Assembly (NCBI RefSeq): GCF_004421185.1 | Contig: NZ_LXQB01000021.1 | Location: forward strand, 467-64,466 | From: Methylacidiphilum sp. Yel | GTDB taxonomy: Bacteria > Verrucomicrobiota > Verrucomicrobiia > Methylacidiphilales > Methylacidiphilaceae | DNA length: 64,000 bases | Reading direction: 5' to 3' | Part shown: positions 63,721 through 64,000 of the stretch, piece by piece | Layout: each line of letters opens with the position of its first letter | Position numbering within the stretch: the stretch's first letter is position 1 | Program-made: the position numbers and the translations under genes | Notes under the pieces: model-generated | The model's input: the letters and a program-made list of their open reading frames with translations, nothing else | The model's database searches: none | Told to the model about the DNA's origin: nothing

Positions 63721-64000
63721 TTATGCCCTCAACCGCAACCATTCCTCTCTAGCCGCTTCGACTAATGGTTTCAATGTCTGAGCACTAAAATCAAAAGGTA
63801 GTCCAGCCGCTTGGAAAAGTTCCTTCAGAGGTCTTGAACCTCCTAGAGACAAAGCATAAAGGTAGCGATCAAGGGTGGCTTTTAAATCCTTTTTGGCTGC
63901 CATCCAAAAGGCCAAAGCCCCTATTTGGGCAATTCCATATTCGATATAATAGAAAGGCAGCTCGAAAATATGTAGTTGCCTCTGCCACAAATACCGACGG
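63721..64000 (-). CDS. M3-family oligoendopeptidase, C-terminal part, cut by window edge
   Basis: The minus-strand frame is open to the last base of the window and reads RRYLWQRQLHIFELPFYYIEY, GIAQIGALAFWM, then a Leu-rich helix ending at 63721. FYYIEYGIAQIGA is the well-known C-terminal part of M3 metallopeptidases of the oligoendopeptidase F (PepF) type. The HExxH zinc motif would lie further upstream, outside the window. Ends with Lys/Arg-rich helices; no break is seen. Confidence 0.9.
   Translation of the reverse strand, partial: RRYLWQRQLHIFELPFYYIEYGIAQIGALAFWMAAKKDLKATLDRYLYALSLGGSRPLKELFQAAGLPFDFSAQTLKPLVEAAREEWLRLRA

Overview
The window looks like a chromosomal segment of a Verrucomicrobiota bacterium, most likely a Methylacidiphilum-type thermoacidophilic methanotroph. 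This is inferred from gene content: alternative complex III fused in one locus to an aa3-type oxidase, HpnH (hopanoids), the futalosine menaquinone route, two GH57 glucan enzymes, citramalate synthase, a DUF5069 protein and moderate G+C. No database search was possible, so the assignment is a judgement from protein features.

Layout. 1-5200: the broken start of a tnpB transposon gene at the window edge, ftsH, and the menaquinone genes mqnE, a UbiA-type prenyltransferase and a UbiX-type flavin prenyltransferase. 5200-7200: a decayed tnpB fragment, an orphan NarL-type regulator that lacks the phospho-acceptor Asp, and an exported-looking methyltransferase. 7200-11200: dapF-dapA-dapB facing hisH-hisA. 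11300-15500: a TonB-dependent receptor, a membrane metallophosphoesterase and a DoxX protein. 15500-24700: carB, mqnC-mqnA, secDF, yajC and tgt, all on the minus strand. 24900-30600: a plus-strand carbohydrate group of a galT-like gene, two GH57 genes and a small lipoprotein. 30600-33100: a poorly coding, hairpin-rich stretch followed by an AAA ATPase and a DUF3226/TOPRIM-like partner, the only clearly accessory module with possible defence function.

33100-49360 is one long minus-strand respiratory locus. Transcription runs actA-B-C-D-E-F, a small membrane protein, a CcoN-like and a CcoO-like subunit, a cytochrome c, coxA-C-D, three small membrane proteins, coxB, and then a DUF5069 gene. Complex III would oxidise menaquinol (made by the futalosine genes in the same window), and electrons would pass through the cytochromes to the oxidase. 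Two features stand out: the CcoN-like subunit has lost most heme/CuB ligands, and CoxA has Leu in place of the K-channel Lys.

49480-64000: tRNA-Met and tRNA-Pro, pgeF, hpnH with a small follower, tatA, the isoprenoid/envelope set ispG-rseP-dxr, the translation group thrS-infC-rpmI-rplT, lgt, a 58-residue secreted Lys/Glu-rich protein with a good promoter, cimA, a short hibernation factor, and the C-terminal end of an M3 oligopeptidase cut by the window edge. I saw no CRISPR array, rRNA gene or replication origin.
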